Shown one piece after another: positions 26,061 to 35,405 of a stretch of DNA of 64,000 nucleotides; positions within the stretch are counted from its first letter, which is position 1, and the number at the start of each line of letters is the position of its first letter. The notes beneath the pieces were generated by a model, which worked only from the letters and a program-made list of their open reading frames with translations, ran no database searches and had not been told where the DNA came from. The position numbers and the translations under genes are program-made. This stretch comes from Marinomonas colpomeniae (GTDB lineage Bacteria > Pseudomonadota > Gammaproteobacteria > Pseudomonadales > Marinomonadaceae), in the NCBI RefSeq assembly GCF_014803385.1, contig NZ_JACYFC010000002.1, positions 186,001-250,000 of the forward strand, in the 5' to 3' direction.

Positions 26061-27455
26061 TTAAGTAGATGTTTTTTGTAGCAAGCAATAATAGAATCCA
26101 TCATGGCTTTCTAATGTAGGAAACATTTGTCGACCATGACTTACCTCTGTTCCCCATTCAATCTTTGCATCATTATTGAGTGTATTTAGTTTTACTTCAT
26201 TAGCATCTGACTGTGCTTCAAGAAACTGATGTACTTGCTGCTCATTTTCTTCAGGCATTAAAGAGCATGTCGCATACAACATAAAGCCACCAGGCTTTAA
26301 TGTTTTCCATACCTGAGTCAATATTTCACGCTGAATAACGATCAATTCGTTTATGTCGGCAGGCTTTCGATTGATTTTGATATCCGGATTTCTACGGATG
26401 ACACCTGTTGCTGAACAAGGGACATCTAATAAGATTTTATCGTACTGCTCGCCTTCCCACCAAGCATCCAAATCACCTGCATCAGCACAAATCAAATGTG
26501 CCGAATAACCTAGGCGCTCTAAATTTGATTCAATTTTTTCCATACGCCATGGTTCAAGTTCAACTGCCGTTAACTCAACTCCTTTATTTTCAGAGTTATT
26601 TCCCCTCTCTAAAAGGTGTCCTGTTTTTCCTCCTGGTGCTGCACAAGCATCTAATATTTTTTCACCAGGTTTAGGAGAAAGGATATGTGCAGATAACTGA
26701 GCCGCTTCATCTTGAACGCTAGCAAAGCCTTCTTCAAAATCAGGTAACTGACTAACTCGAACGGCTGTTTGTAGATACAAAGCTGATGTTGAAAACTTTC
26801 CAATCTCAGATTCTATACCCTTATCTTTAAGCATTTTTTGATATGTTTCACGTGAAACGCGACTTTCATTTACGCGTATGCACATTGGTGGATGCGTGTT
26901 ACTTGCTTCAATGATTTGCTCTAGGTCATCAGGCCAGTGTTTATTAATACGTTTAACAAGCCACTTTGGTTGGTTGTACTCAATTGATGGCATCGACGAT
27001 AGATTGTCTAAGATTTCATGTTCTTCACGTTGATAGCGACGTAGTACAGCATTCATTAGTTTTGTTGCCCAATCTTTTTTTAGGAGACGGCAAGCTTCTA
27101 CGGTTTCATGGACAGCTGCGTGATCTGGCGTGTTCATATAGGTCAATTGATATAAACCTAAAAGCAAGGTTGCATATAGATCTGTGTCCTTCTCTTCAAA
27201 AGGATGAGCCAACAAACTCAAAGCTACGCTGTTCAATGTTGGGTATTGACGACATACGCCGAAGCATAGCTCTTTAAGTAGAGGTATATGTTCATTAGCA
27301 ACGTCTGTTTGATGGCGAGCAAGTTGGGTGCTGAGTGAGCCATGTTCTAGCAATATGTTCGTAATAACTTTTATAGCGACTTGGCGAGCGCTGTGCTGAA
27401 TAGACAATACTTCAGAAGGTGTTGCGCTGTATGGAATTGGGTTTGATGTAGTCAT
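26061..27455 (-). CDS. rsmB: 16S rRNA (cytosine-967-C5)-methyltransferase RsmB
   Basis: A 464-residue enzyme with an N-terminal NusB-like RNA-binding domain (about 20-155) and a Rossmann methyltransferase domain. Motifs seen are ILDACAAPGGKTGHLLE (SAM site) and the two catalytic cysteines in VPCSATG and ATCSLMPEE. It methylates C967 of 16S rRNA. It lies 18 bases after fmt in the def-fmt-rsmB order common in Gammaproteobacteria. A parS-like sequence occurs inside the gene. Confidence 0.95.
   Translation of the reverse strand: MTTSNPIPYSATPSEVLSIQHSARQVAIKVITNILLEHGSLSTQLARHQTDVANEHIPLLKELCFGVCRQYPTLNSVALSLLAHPFEEKDTDLYATLLLGLYQLTYMNTPDHAAVHETVEACRLLKKDWATKLMNAVLRRYQREEHEILDNLSSMPSIEYNQPKWLVKRINKHWPDDLEQIIEASNTHPPMCIRVNESRVSRETYQKMLKDKGIESEIGKFSTSALYLQTAVRVSQLPDFEEGFASVQDEAAQLSAHILSPKPGEKILDACAAPGGKTGHLLERGNNSENKGVELTAVELEPWRMEKIESNLERLGYSAHLICADAGDLDAWWEGEQYDKILLDVPCSATGVIRRNPDIKINRKPADINELIVIQREILTQVWKTLKPGGFMLYATCSLMPEENEQQVHQFLEAQSDANEVKLNTLNNDAKIEWGTEVSHGRQMFPTLESHDGFYYCLLQKTST
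26844..26859. promoter_or_regulatory. parS-like ParB site inside rsmB
   Basis: TGTTTCACGTGAAACG matches the parS consensus at 15 of 16 positions; only the last base differs. It lies in rsmB coding sequence, as parS sites often do. Confidence 0.75.
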
Positions 27456-27473
27456 AATATTTGCTCGGTAAGG

Positions 27474-28460
27474 CTAAAGTGTTGGCGTGCTGTTTGAAAA
27501 TGTTTGACGAATCTCTAATACGCCTTTGTGTTTACCGTTCAATGCGTCCTGAACTTTCATTCGTTTGCCACCAGCGAATTGAACTTCAGTAATGAGAATG
27601 GAACCCTTCGCAGTGGCAACTACAATGCCGTCTTTGCTCACCACAACGATTTCACCAGGACAATTTGAATCGTCACTTACGTCTGATAGCTGAACAGTAT
27701 GAATCTTCATGATGCCAGTAAGACTGTTTGTGTAGGCCCCCGGCCAAGGAGATAAACCTCGGACTTGTCTTTCAATTTCTGCTGCAGACAGTGACCAATC
27801 AATATTACCTTCCTGCTTAGTCAGTTTTGCCGCGTAACAGGTTTGGCTTTCATCTTGCTGTTCTGGTATCAAAGCACCTTGTTTTAATAATTCTAATGCC
27901 TCGATTAATGCTTCGCCACCAATGGTCGCTAAGCGATCATGAAGCGTCGAGAAAGTATCTGCAGGTGTGATATCACAATGGCTTTTTAACAGCATATCAC
28001 CAGTGTCTAAGCCCACATCCATTTGCATGATGGTTATGCCTGTTTCTAAATCTCCAGCGATTAGAGCTCTGTTGATAGGTGCAGCACCACGCCAACGGGG
28101 TAGCAAGGACGCATGAACATTAATGCAACCAAGCTTAGGGGTATCGAGTACAAGCTTAGGCAGAATTATTCCATAAGCAGCGACTATCATAATGTCGGCA
28201 TTAAGTGCTTTGAGCTGATCCTTGTCTTCATCTTGCTTGAAGTTCAATGGCTGAAAAACAGGGATGCTGTTCGCGATTGCCAATTGCTTAACAGGGCTTT
28301 GAACTAGCTTTTGACCTCGTCCAGCTGGGCGATCTGGTTGAGTGTAAACGCCTACTAACTCATATTGATTTTCTGCTTTTTGTTCTAGTAGTGCTTGCAA
28401 GCTTGTCGCTGCGAATTCAGGAGTACCTGCGAAAACAATGCGAAGTGGAGATGTTGGCAT
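27474..28460 (-). CDS. fmt: Methionyl-tRNA formyltransferase
   Basis: Formylates initiator Met-tRNA using 10-formyl-tetrahydrofolate. The 328-residue length is usual. The catalytic region INVHASLLPRWRGAAPINRA and the N-terminal RIVFAGTPEFAATSL are diagnostic, and the C-terminal tRNA-binding domain is present. AGGAACC stands before the ATG. A strong hairpin with a T run lies between def and this gene, so fmt-rsmB may be partly insulated from def. Confidence 0.96.
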   Translation of the reverse strand: MPTSPLRIVFAGTPEFAATSLQALLEQKAENQYELVGVYTQPDRPAGRGQKLVQSPVKQLAIANSIPVFQPLNFKQDEDKDQLKALNADIMIVAAYGIILPKLVLDTPKLGCINVHASLLPRWRGAAPINRALIAGDLETGITIMQMDVGLDTGDMLLKSHCDITPADTFSTLHDRLATIGGEALIEALELLKQGALIPEQQDESQTCYAAKLTKQEGNIDWSLSAAEIERQVRGLSPWPGAYTNSLTGIMKIHTVQLSDVSDDSNCPGEIVVVSKDGIVVATAKGSILITEVQFAGGKRMKVQDALNGKHKGVLEIRQTFSNSTPTL

Positions 28461-28470
28461 AAAGGTTCCT

Positions 28471-28500
28471 TAACAAAAAATCAGGCCAAGGCCTGATTTT
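28471..28500 (-). terminator. Terminator/attenuator between def and fmt
   Basis: Perfect 11-base arms AAAATCAGGCC and GGCCTGATTTT around two bases (28477-28500), followed on the minus strand by a T run. It ends just before the fmt ribosome site. Confidence 0.75.
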
Positions 28501-28561
28501 AAATACGTATGTTAATAATCTAGAGGTTTAGAAATATCTAGTCGAGTTCGTAAGACTGGTT

Positions 28562-29080
28562 TTATTGGCCTTCTTTTAGGGCTAATTTATGAGCTTTTTC
28601 TAACTTGGTTTTGATACGGTTGCGTTTTAACGGAGACAGATAATCGACCATAAGTTTACCATCAAGGTGATCTATTTCATGTTGTACACAAACCGCCATA
28701 AGCTGATCGACATCTAATTCAAATGGTTTACCATGACGATCTAAAGCTTTTACTTTTACTTTAGCGGCACGATAAATATGCTCGTAGAAGCCAGGGACAG
28801 ATAAACAACCTTCTTGGCATTCATTGGCTTCATCATCTAATACTTCGAATTCAGGATTGATGAAAACAAGTGGTTTGTTATGCTCTTCAGAAAAATCCAT
28901 AACCACAAGACGGTAATGGTAATCCACTTGAGTCGCTGCTAATCCCAAACCATTTTCATCGTACATGGTATCTAGCATGTCATCGATTTGAGTTTGTAAT
29001 GCATCAGTGAATTCTGTAATAGGCTCAGCTACTTTGCGTAAGCGCTTATCTGGGTATTCAAGTACGGTTAAAACAGTCAT
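28562..29080 (-). CDS. def: Peptide deformylase
   Basis: Removes the formyl group from nascent proteins. The three family motifs are present: [16 protein letters not shown] with the metal-binding Cys, and HEIDH with two metal-binding His. I start at 29080 ([14 protein letters not shown]), giving 172 residues like other Def proteins; an upstream start would add ten residues. It pairs functionally with fmt, the next gene on the same strand, and is divergent from dprA. Confidence 0.96.
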   Translation of the reverse strand: MTVLTVLEYPDKRLRKVAEPITEFTDALQTQIDDMLDTMYDENGLGLAATQVDYHYRLVVMDFSEEHNKPLVFINPEFEVLDDEANECQEGCLSVPGFYEHIYRAAKVKVKALDRHGKPFELDVDQLMAVCVQHEIDHLDGKLMVDYLSPLKRNRIKTKLEKAHKLALKEGQ

Positions 29081-29365
29081 GATCTTTTCCAACGATGTGT
29101 CTTTTTTCATGAGAGGAGACGGTCTCTCCTACTCTTTTCATTTTTTTATTATAACGCAACTCTGCCTATTGAGCAGTCTTCTAATGGCGGTTTTTTGTGC
29201 AATATGATTGAATGACTTTTATAGCAAAGACTATTTGAACGAAGCAAGGAATGCTTAGTTCTGATTTCTATCAATGAGCTTGATACGTGAGAGTATTGGC
29301 GAGTAAATCTTTTATTAAGTGTGACGATATTCTGTCATGCATATGCGCAAGGAAGCGGACTTATT

Positions 29366-30661
29366 ATGAATACATCTAGATCAGCAGGCTTAACTGAAAC
29401 CGATTGGCTTTGCCTTAGCTTTTTATCTGGCATTGGCCCTTCTCGACTCTCTCGACTTTATACCTATTTAGATAACTTACAAACACCAGAGTGTGAAATC
29501 AATCATCAAGAAACTGAAAGCCTAAAAGATACTGACTCTCAAAATTGGCTTAGTCTCACACCACCTATTCTTGATATAAGTCGTTCATTATTTGAAAGCG
29601 ACTCCTCAGATATTCTCAATTATAACGTATTAAAGGCCTTGAAATGGCCTGACATTACAGCTCGAGAAGCGATGGACTATTTATCTAATACGACACTCAC
29701 AGATGAGCAAAAGATAAAGCGTGATAAAACCTTATTATGGCTAGAAGATGCTAATCACCATTTAATACTTCGAGAGAGCAAACTTTATCCCAAAGCATTA
29801 AAAGAGATACATGTAGCACCTGCATTTCTTTATGTAGAAGGTGAACAGAAAGCATTAATGCTTCCAAAAATTGGTATTGTTGGAGCGCGAAAATGCACCC
29901 ATTACGGACGCGATGCAACTTTTCAATTTGCAGAACAATTATCTAGTCGCGGGGTCTGTGTTGTTAGTGGTGGTGCACTTGGTGTTGATACGGCCGCCCA
30001 TCAAGGTGCACTTCATAAGAAAACAACACCAACTATTGCTGTCATGGGGACGGGATTACAGCATCGTTACCCCAATCAAAACTCGCGTCTTTTCGAGGAT
30101 ATATTGGAGCAAGGTGGCGCGCTAATAAGTGAATGCCCACTTACTACTAGCCCCAAACCTCACCTATTCCCTCCACGTAATAGAATTATTAGTGGGTTAA
30201 GTATGGGAGTGCTAGTGGCCGAAGCCTCTCTTAAAAGTGGTTCTTTAATTACGGCGAGTTATGCGGTACAACAAAATCGAGAGGTGTTCGCTTTTCCAGG
30301 CCGGCTATCAGATCTACAGTCAGAGGGTTGTCATCAATTATTGAGACAAGGAGCGACCTTAGTTCGTAATGTTGATGAAATCTTAGAGGAATGTTCCGCC
30401 GCACTTGATGCATCAAAGGTTTTTTCTGAGGGTACTTCTTCAGAGATGGTTAAAGGAAAATCAATTTCTGCTTTGCCTGACACGCTTTCAAATGAGGCTA
30501 AAAGTGTCGCTGTTTTATTAGAAAAAGAAGTGACTCCGCTAGATTTCGATAGTCTTATTCGCCATACCGAAATGAATGCTGGCGCAATGATGCAGGTTTT
30601 AATGGAATTAGAACTATCGGAGTGCGTGATGAATCGTGAAGGACTTTACTATCGCAGTTAG
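29366..30661 (+). CDS. dprA: DNA-processing protein DprA
   Basis: Loads RecA on incoming single-stranded DNA in natural transformation, about 431 residues. It has an N-terminal helix-hairpin-helix-like part (LSFLSGIGPSRLSRLY), the extended Rossmann domain (GIVGARKCTHYGRDAT, VVSGGALGVDTAAH, FPPRNRIISGLS) and a C-terminal winged helix. The start at 29366 has AAGGA eleven bases upstream; a GTG 15 codons earlier is possible. The usual neighbour lysM is absent. Confidence 0.93.
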   Translation: MNTSRSAGLTETDWLCLSFLSGIGPSRLSRLYTYLDNLQTPECEINHQETESLKDTDSQNWLSLTPPILDISRSLFESDSSDILNYNVLKALKWPDITAREAMDYLSNTTLTDEQKIKRDKTLLWLEDANHHLILRESKLYPKALKEIHVAPAFLYVEGEQKALMLPKIGIVGARKCTHYGRDATFQFAEQLSSRGVCVVSGGALGVDTAAHQGALHKKTTPTIAVMGTGLQHRYPNQNSRLFEDILEQGGALISECPLTTSPKPHLFPPRNRIISGLSMGVLVAEASLKSGSLITASYAVQQNREVFAFPGRLSDLQSEGCHQLLRQGATLVRNVDEILEECSAALDASKVFSEGTSSEMVKGKSISALPDTLSNEAKSVAVLLEKEVTPLDFDSLIRHTEMNAGAMMQVLMELELSECVMNREGLYYRS

Positions 30662-30690
30662 AAATTTATAGCATTGAATAGAAATAATAT

Positions 30691-30732
30691 GGGCAAATAT
30701 AGAGCTCTTATTAAGAACTCTATATTATTGCC
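30691..30732. terminator. Bidirectional hairpin between dprA and hslR
   Basis: AATATAGAG and CTCTATATT form a stem with further inner (TCTT/AAGA) and outer (GGCAA/TTGCC) pairing. It lies between the 3' ends of two convergent genes, where a shared terminator is expected. Confidence 0.55.
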
Positions 30733-30745
30733 TAGTCCTTAATTA

Positions 30746-31165
30746 CTACTCTTTATCACTAAAGATATCGTGTTTAAGTTGTTTTATGTCTCGGCGTTCT
30801 TTTTTATTAGGTTTATGATCTGCCATTATTCGACCACCATAGGATTTGTTTTCAAGGGCGCGACGCTCACGCTTCTCGATTGAACCTGGCGTTTCCTCAT
30901 AAAGCAACTGAGCCTCTGGTGCGCCACGACGTTGAGCGCTAATCGCTTTGATCTCAATAATCTTTTCATCCCAACCAACTCGTATTCCAATCAAGGCTCC
31001 GAGTTCCACATTACGGCTCGCTTTGCCTTTACTGCCATTGTAAGAGACCTTGCCACCGTCTATTGCATCCTTACAAAGTGAACGTGTTTTGTAAAATCGT
31101 GCGGCCCATAGCCACTTATCTAAACGAACGGCTTGTGGTGTAGACTGCTTTTCTGCTTTACTCAT
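30746..31165 (-). CDS. hslR: Heat-shock protein 15, ribosome-associated S4 protein
   Basis: A 139-residue protein with an N-terminal S4 RNA-binding domain (VRLDKWLWAARFYKTRSLCK, then GGKVSYNGSKGKASRNV). A basic C-terminal tail follows (KPNKKERRDIKQLKHD). HslR binds stalled 50S subunits carrying nascent chains and helps recycle them. It is convergent with dprA and divergent from cysQ. Confidence 0.93.
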   Translation of the reverse strand: MSKAEKQSTPQAVRLDKWLWAARFYKTRSLCKDAIDGGKVSYNGSKGKASRNVELGALIGIRVGWDEKIIEIKAISAQRRGAPEAQLLYEETPGSIEKRERRALENKSYGGRIMADHKPNKKERRDIKQLKHDIFSDKE

Positions 31166-31226
31166 AAGTCTGTTTTACTCATTAAAAATACATTGACGCT
31201 ATTTTGTTGTCATATTTGAGGCTGTC

Positions 31227-32063
31227 ATGAAGGACGTTAATACACACCCTACTTTCCAAGCTCTTCAAAAAATCATACACGATGCTGCCGATGTGATCAT
31301 GGATATTTATCAACGTTCAGATTTAGGTATCGAACAAAAGTCTGATGACAGTCCTGTCACGGCGGCAGACCTTGCTGCGCACAATGTCATATTAGCAGGC
31401 TTGCAGTCACTTACACCTGATATTCCAGTTTTGTCTGAAGAAGGTGTAGTGGCGTTTGAAGAGCGTTCTCAGTGGCCAATGTTATGGGTTGTTGATCCAT
31501 TAGATGGCACGAAGGAATTTATTAAGCGTAATGGTGAATTCAGTATAAACATCGCTCTTGTTGAAGATGGTGAACCTATTCTTGGTATGGTCTATTTACC
31601 AACGACAACAGAAGGTTACTTTGGTGTGACTCGTCCATGGAGAGGTCTACCTGTGGGTGCCGTAAAATGGCAAGGTGATGAATATGAAAGCATTAATGTA
31701 CGAGAGCCTCGTGAACCCATTATTGCAATGACCAGTCGTAGTCACGGGCCTGCATTGCCAAAAGACCTGAAAGCAACTTTGAAGTTAACCTATGAACAAG
31801 TCCGAGAATTACCAAAAGGCAGTTCAATAAAGGGTTGTCGTATTGCAGAAGGTATTGCGGATTTACATTTACGTCGTGGGCCGACAAGTGAATGGGACAC
31901 TGCTGCTCAGCAAGCTATTATCGAAGCTGCTGGCGGAATGTTAGTGACACCAACCGGAAAGCCTTTTCGTTATAACCAGCGTGAGACTCTTCTCAACGGG
32001 CATTTCTTTGTATCTGGCCCTGAAATCGCTCCAACTGTAATTGACTGGTATAAAAAAGATTGA
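31227..32063 (+). CDS. cysQ: 3'(2'),5'-bisphosphate nucleotidase CysQ
   Basis: Inositol-monophosphatase-family enzyme of 278 residues that hydrolyses PAP formed during sulfate assimilation. Metal-binding motifs are LSEEG, VVDPLDGTKEFIKRNGEF and SEWDTAAQQAI; the GTKEFIKRNGEF sequence is typical of CysQ. A strong terminator follows. Confidence 0.94.
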   Translation: MKDVNTHPTFQALQKIIHDAADVIMDIYQRSDLGIEQKSDDSPVTAADLAAHNVILAGLQSLTPDIPVLSEEGVVAFEERSQWPMLWVVDPLDGTKEFIKRNGEFSINIALVEDGEPILGMVYLPTTTEGYFGVTRPWRGLPVGAVKWQGDEYESINVREPREPIIAMTSRSHGPALPKDLKATLKLTYEQVRELPKGSSIKGCRIAEGIADLHLRRGPTSEWDTAAQQAIIEAAGGMLVTPTGKPFRYNQRETLLNGHFFVSGPEIAPTVIDWYKKD

Positions 32064-32070
32064 TGTGTAT

Positions 32071-32106
32071 AAAAAAAGACTAAAGCGTGGCCTTAGTCTT
32101 TTTTTT
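32071..32106 (+). terminator. Rho-independent terminator of cysQ
   Basis: Arms AAAAAAGACTAA and TTAGTCTTTTTT enclose nine bases and end in a T run, eight bases after the cysQ stop. Confidence 0.93.
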
Positions 32107-32162
32107 GCATTCCCTTTTTATGTCTATAACCAATTAGAATTTTTAGACACTACACCGAACCA

Positions 32163-32178
32163 TGTTTCACGTGAAACA
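32163..32178. promoter_or_regulatory. Perfect parS site
   Basis: TGTTTCACGTGAAACA, an exact match to the bacterial chromosomal parS consensus bound by ParB. It lies in the gap between cysQ and a tetR gene. It is the centre of a group of four such sites within about 8.2 kb. Confidence 0.9.
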
Positions 32179-32239
32179 CGCATCAGTATATTGACTTACA
32201 AAACAATCAAATAACCAAATCAATCCCAGAGTTCTTCTA

Positions 32240-32830
32240 TTAATTCGTTACTTTCAGGCCGCTATTGAGCCTAGAAACAATACGTTCTTGAGCTCGCTTC
32301 AAAAAGTCATTTTGTAATGGTTGAGCAAAAGAACGTGCAATTGCCACGGTACCTACCAAAGACACAACCGTTTCTTCTGCCAATGCTTTGGCTTCTTTTG
32401 CGCCACGCTTTTGTAAAATCTCGGTCAGGCGTTCGACTAGGTTATCGAAACACGCTTGATAAGCTTGACGGACTTTTTCTTCTTTGTGAGCTGCATCAGT
32501 AACAAGGAACTCCAATGGTGAGGGATGTTCTTTGTCGCTTTTGCTCCAGCTTAAATAACGAATGACGAGCGCCTTAAGATGAGTTTCTTTACTTTCAGTT
32601 TGCTTGTCATCTCGAGCCCAGAAACCATGAGAGGTAGCGAATTGCATCGCAGCTTCATACAAACTGCTCTTTCCAGAAAAATGCGCATAAAACGCACCAT
32701 GGGTCATGTTTGCTTTTTTCATGATTTGTGTGAGGGTGACGCGATCAAAACCATTCGAGCAAAACAACTTTGCTGCGGCTTGTAAAATTCGCTGACGAGT
32801 CTGTTCTTTATGCTTTGGTGTGTAAGGCAT
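32240..32830 (-). CDS. TetR family transcriptional regulator
   Basis: About 196 residues. The N-terminal helix-turn-helix is clear (QTRQRILQAAAKLFCSNGFD, then TLTQIMKKANMTHGAFYAHF). The start at 32830 has AGGAG upstream. It is divergent from a beta-ketoacyl-ACP synthase gene across about 110 bases and probably controls it. The ligand is unknown. Confidence 0.9.
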   Translation of the reverse strand: MPYTPKHKEQTRQRILQAAAKLFCSNGFDRVTLTQIMKKANMTHGAFYAHFSGKSSLYEAAMQFATSHGFWARDDKQTESKETHLKALVIRYLSWSKSDKEHPSPLEFLVTDAAHKEEKVRQAYQACFDNLVERLTEILQKRGAKEAKALAEETVVSLVGTVAIARSFAQPLQNDFLKRAQERIVSRLNSGLKVTN

Positions 32831-32940
32831 ATTTAGTCTCCTAAATATTATCTTGATCATATAAAGACTCACTCTAACATGAGGACTTTCTTCTAGTCGA
32901 ATTAGTCGTATCACTGACGTAAGTAAAAGAGGTTTTTATC

Positions 32941-34209
32941 ATGTCACTAGAACAACGAATTGTTATTACCGGAATGGGATTAGTTTCACCATTAGGGTTA
33001 GGCGTAGAGGCTGTTTGGGAAAAATTGATTCGAGGTGAGTCTGGTATTCGTACACTACCAACTACCCTTTCCGATGGATTGAATACGCATATTGCAGGAC
33101 AAGTTCCAAGTCACACGGAACAAGATAACGGATTAAATGAATCTGACTATCTGTCTCCAAAAGAGCGTAAGCGTGTAGATCTGTTTACTCTTTTCGCTCT
33201 TGCCGCTGCTGAAGAGGCTTTAACGCAAGCTAATTGGCAACCAAGCACAACGGAAGACCAAGAAGCGACGGCAACTATTATCGCCACTGGAATTGGTGGA
33301 CTACCGACAATTACTCATGCGCAATCGGTTCTAAGTAATCAAGGGGCTCGTCGTTTATCGCCATTTACTGTGCCGGCTTTTCTTGCAAACCTTGCTGCAG
33401 GTAATGTGTCGATAAAATATGGTTTCAAAGGCCCAATCGGCACGCCTGTGACCGCATGTGCTGCAGGTGTTCAAGCCATTGGTGATGCTATGCGTTTATT
33501 ACGCACAGGCGAAGCAAAAGTTGCTTTAGCTGGTGGAACTGAAGCTTGTATTGACCCTTTATCACTTGCAGGGTTTGGTGCACTAAAAGCGCTTTCGACA
33601 AGAAACGATGATCCAGAAAAAGCGTCTCGTCCTTTCGATAAAGGTAGAGAAGGTTTTGTAATGGGAGAAGGTGCAGGATTAGTAGTACTAGAAACGCTGG
33701 AACATGCGTTAGCTCGAGGTGCCACACCACTGGTAGAAATCGTTGGATATGGAACCAGTGCTGATGCGCATCACCTAACCTCTGGTCCTGAAAGTGGGGA
33801 AGGTGCAGCACGCGCAATAAAAACAGCATTAACCATGGCGAGTATTTCAGCAGACCAAATTGGCTATGTGAATGCTCATGCGACATCTACTCCAGTTGGT
33901 GATCGTGGTGAGATTGGTGCGTTAAGACAAATATTCAAAGATAAGATACAGCAAGTCGCTATTTCATCCACTAAGTCTGCCACCGGTCATTTGCTTGGTG
34001 CTGCTGGTGGTGTCGAAGCAATTTTTAGTGCTCAAGCATTAAGAACAGGCATTCTTCCTCCTACGCTTAATTTGGAGCAACCAGAAGAAAGTATGGCTGA
34101 TCTAGATCTTATTCCATTGGTTTCACGTGAAAAAAATGTTGAATACGTTTTGTGTAATGGCTTTGGTTTTGGTGGTGTAAACGCAGCACTTATCTTAAAA
34201 CGTTACTAA
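32941..34209 (+). CDS. Beta-ketoacyl-ACP synthase, FabF type
   Basis: Condensing enzyme of fatty-acid synthesis, 422 residues. The Cys-His-His triad is visible: ACAAGVQ (Cys about 173), NAHATSTPVGD and ATGHLLGAAGG; the Lys of STKSATGH is also kept. It stands alone, without acpP, fabG or fabD neighbours, and is divergent from a TetR gene. It may therefore be an accessory FabF paralogue rather than the housekeeping copy. Confidence 0.9.
   Translation: MSLEQRIVITGMGLVSPLGLGVEAVWEKLIRGESGIRTLPTTLSDGLNTHIAGQVPSHTEQDNGLNESDYLSPKERKRVDLFTLFALAAAEEALTQANWQPSTTEDQEATATIIATGIGGLPTITHAQSVLSNQGARRLSPFTVPAFLANLAAGNVSIKYGFKGPIGTPVTACAAGVQAIGDAMRLLRTGEAKVALAGGTEACIDPLSLAGFGALKALSTRNDDPEKASRPFDKGREGFVMGEGAGLVVLETLEHALARGATPLVEIVGYGTSADAHHLTSGPESGEGAARAIKTALTMASISADQIGYVNAHATSTPVGDRGEIGALRQIFKDKIQQVAISSTKSATGHLLGAAGGVEAIFSAQALRTGILPPTLNLEQPEESMADLDLIPLVSREKNVEYVLCNGFGFGGVNAALILKRY
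34119..34134. promoter_or_regulatory. Weak parS-like site inside fabF-type gene
   Basis: GGTTTCACGTGAAAAA matches parS at 14 of 16 positions and keeps the central TTTCACGTGAAA palindrome. Its activity is uncertain. Confidence 0.45.
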
Positions 34210-34335
34210 GTTAGTTATATCTTGGATCGCTCATTGCCTTGTATCTGTTAAACTGTCTTTTTAAATGGGCTTAAGCTCGCTTAATGCTTAGGTACTAAAA
34301 CCTTTTTAGGTTAAGAGACAATCCATGGAGAGAGA

Positions 34336-35274
34336 ATGAGTGCTAAAAACTATTCACTAGGTCAAGTCGGCGACTATGAGATTAAACAGCTAAAGGTGTT
34401 TAAAACGGTTGTCGACTGTGGTGGTTTTTCAGCAGCTGAAACGGCTCTCAATATTGGTCGCTCTACGATCAGTCTTCATATTTCGAATTTAGAAAACCGC
34501 CTTAATCTTGTTTTGTGTAAGCGTGGCCGAGGCGGATTTTCTCTGACGGAAGAAGGCGAAATCATTTATAAAATGACCGATAACCTTCTAGAGTCGTTAG
34601 ATGCGTTTCGTACCACGGTGAATAACTTAAACGTTAGTTTGACCGGAAAATTAAGAATCGCTCTCTCTGATGCGATCAGTCTTGACCCTCGTAGTTACTT
34701 CCCTGAGCTCATTCAAAGATTCTCACAACAGGCCCCAGACGTTTCTATCACAACGAACGTTGCCTCTATGGCAAACATTGAAAGAATGATTTTGAATGAT
34801 GAAGCAGATATTGGTTTTATTCCTTATCATCGAAAACTAGAAGGGCTGGACTATGTTCATCTTTATCGTGATACGTGTTTTTTGTATTGCGGGAAGGGTC
34901 ATGATTTAGTGGCGATGACAGAAGAAGAGCAATCGGAACAAGCAAATACCTATCCAGCAACTCACGCTGGTTTAAAACCTCATGAAGCCATGAGTGAGCA
35001 AATATCACAGTTAAAGCTTGCTGCGATTTCTTATTTTTATGACAGTCGTTTAGCGCTTATTTTATCAGGCCAGTACATCGGTTTTTTACCTGAGTTGTAT
35101 GCTCAGCCTTATCTTGATCAAGGCGATATCGTTACAGTTGCATCCAATACTAGAAGTTATACATTGGGGGTTGCCGTGATCTGCAAGAAAACTTCGCAGC
35201 CGAATAAGCCCAGAGAGTTATTTTCAAATGTGTTGCACCAGACTGTAAAAGAGCTAGGGGTTGCACCTTATTAA
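34336..35274 (+). CDS. LysR family transcriptional regulator
   Basis: A 312-residue regulator. The N-terminal winged helix reads EIKQLKVFKTVVDCGGFSAA and, after it, STISLHISNLENRLN. A periplasmic-binding-like effector domain follows. GGAGAGAGA precedes the ATG. It stands alone between fabF and the hydroxyproline genes, and its target cannot be read from context. Confidence 0.88.
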   Translation: MSAKNYSLGQVGDYEIKQLKVFKTVVDCGGFSAAETALNIGRSTISLHISNLENRLNLVLCKRGRGGFSLTEEGEIIYKMTDNLLESLDAFRTTVNNLNVSLTGKLRIALSDAISLDPRSYFPELIQRFSQQAPDVSITTNVASMANIERMILNDEADIGFIPYHRKLEGLDYVHLYRDTCFLYCGKGHDLVAMTEEEQSEQANTYPATHAGLKPHEAMSEQISQLKLAAISYFYDSRLALILSGQYIGFLPELYAQPYLDQGDIVTVASNTRSYTLGVAVICKKTSQPNKPRELFSNVLHQTVKELGVAPY

Positions 35275-35405
35275 TTAACCATTTAGGCAAGGCTCGTTTC
35301 CGGGTATTTAGAATCTACAAAAGGTGTTTTAATAAAATAGATTGAAAAATGCAGAGTGGTCGATAAGATAGCGCTTTCATACGTATTTTAAGAGAGGATT
35401 AAAAA

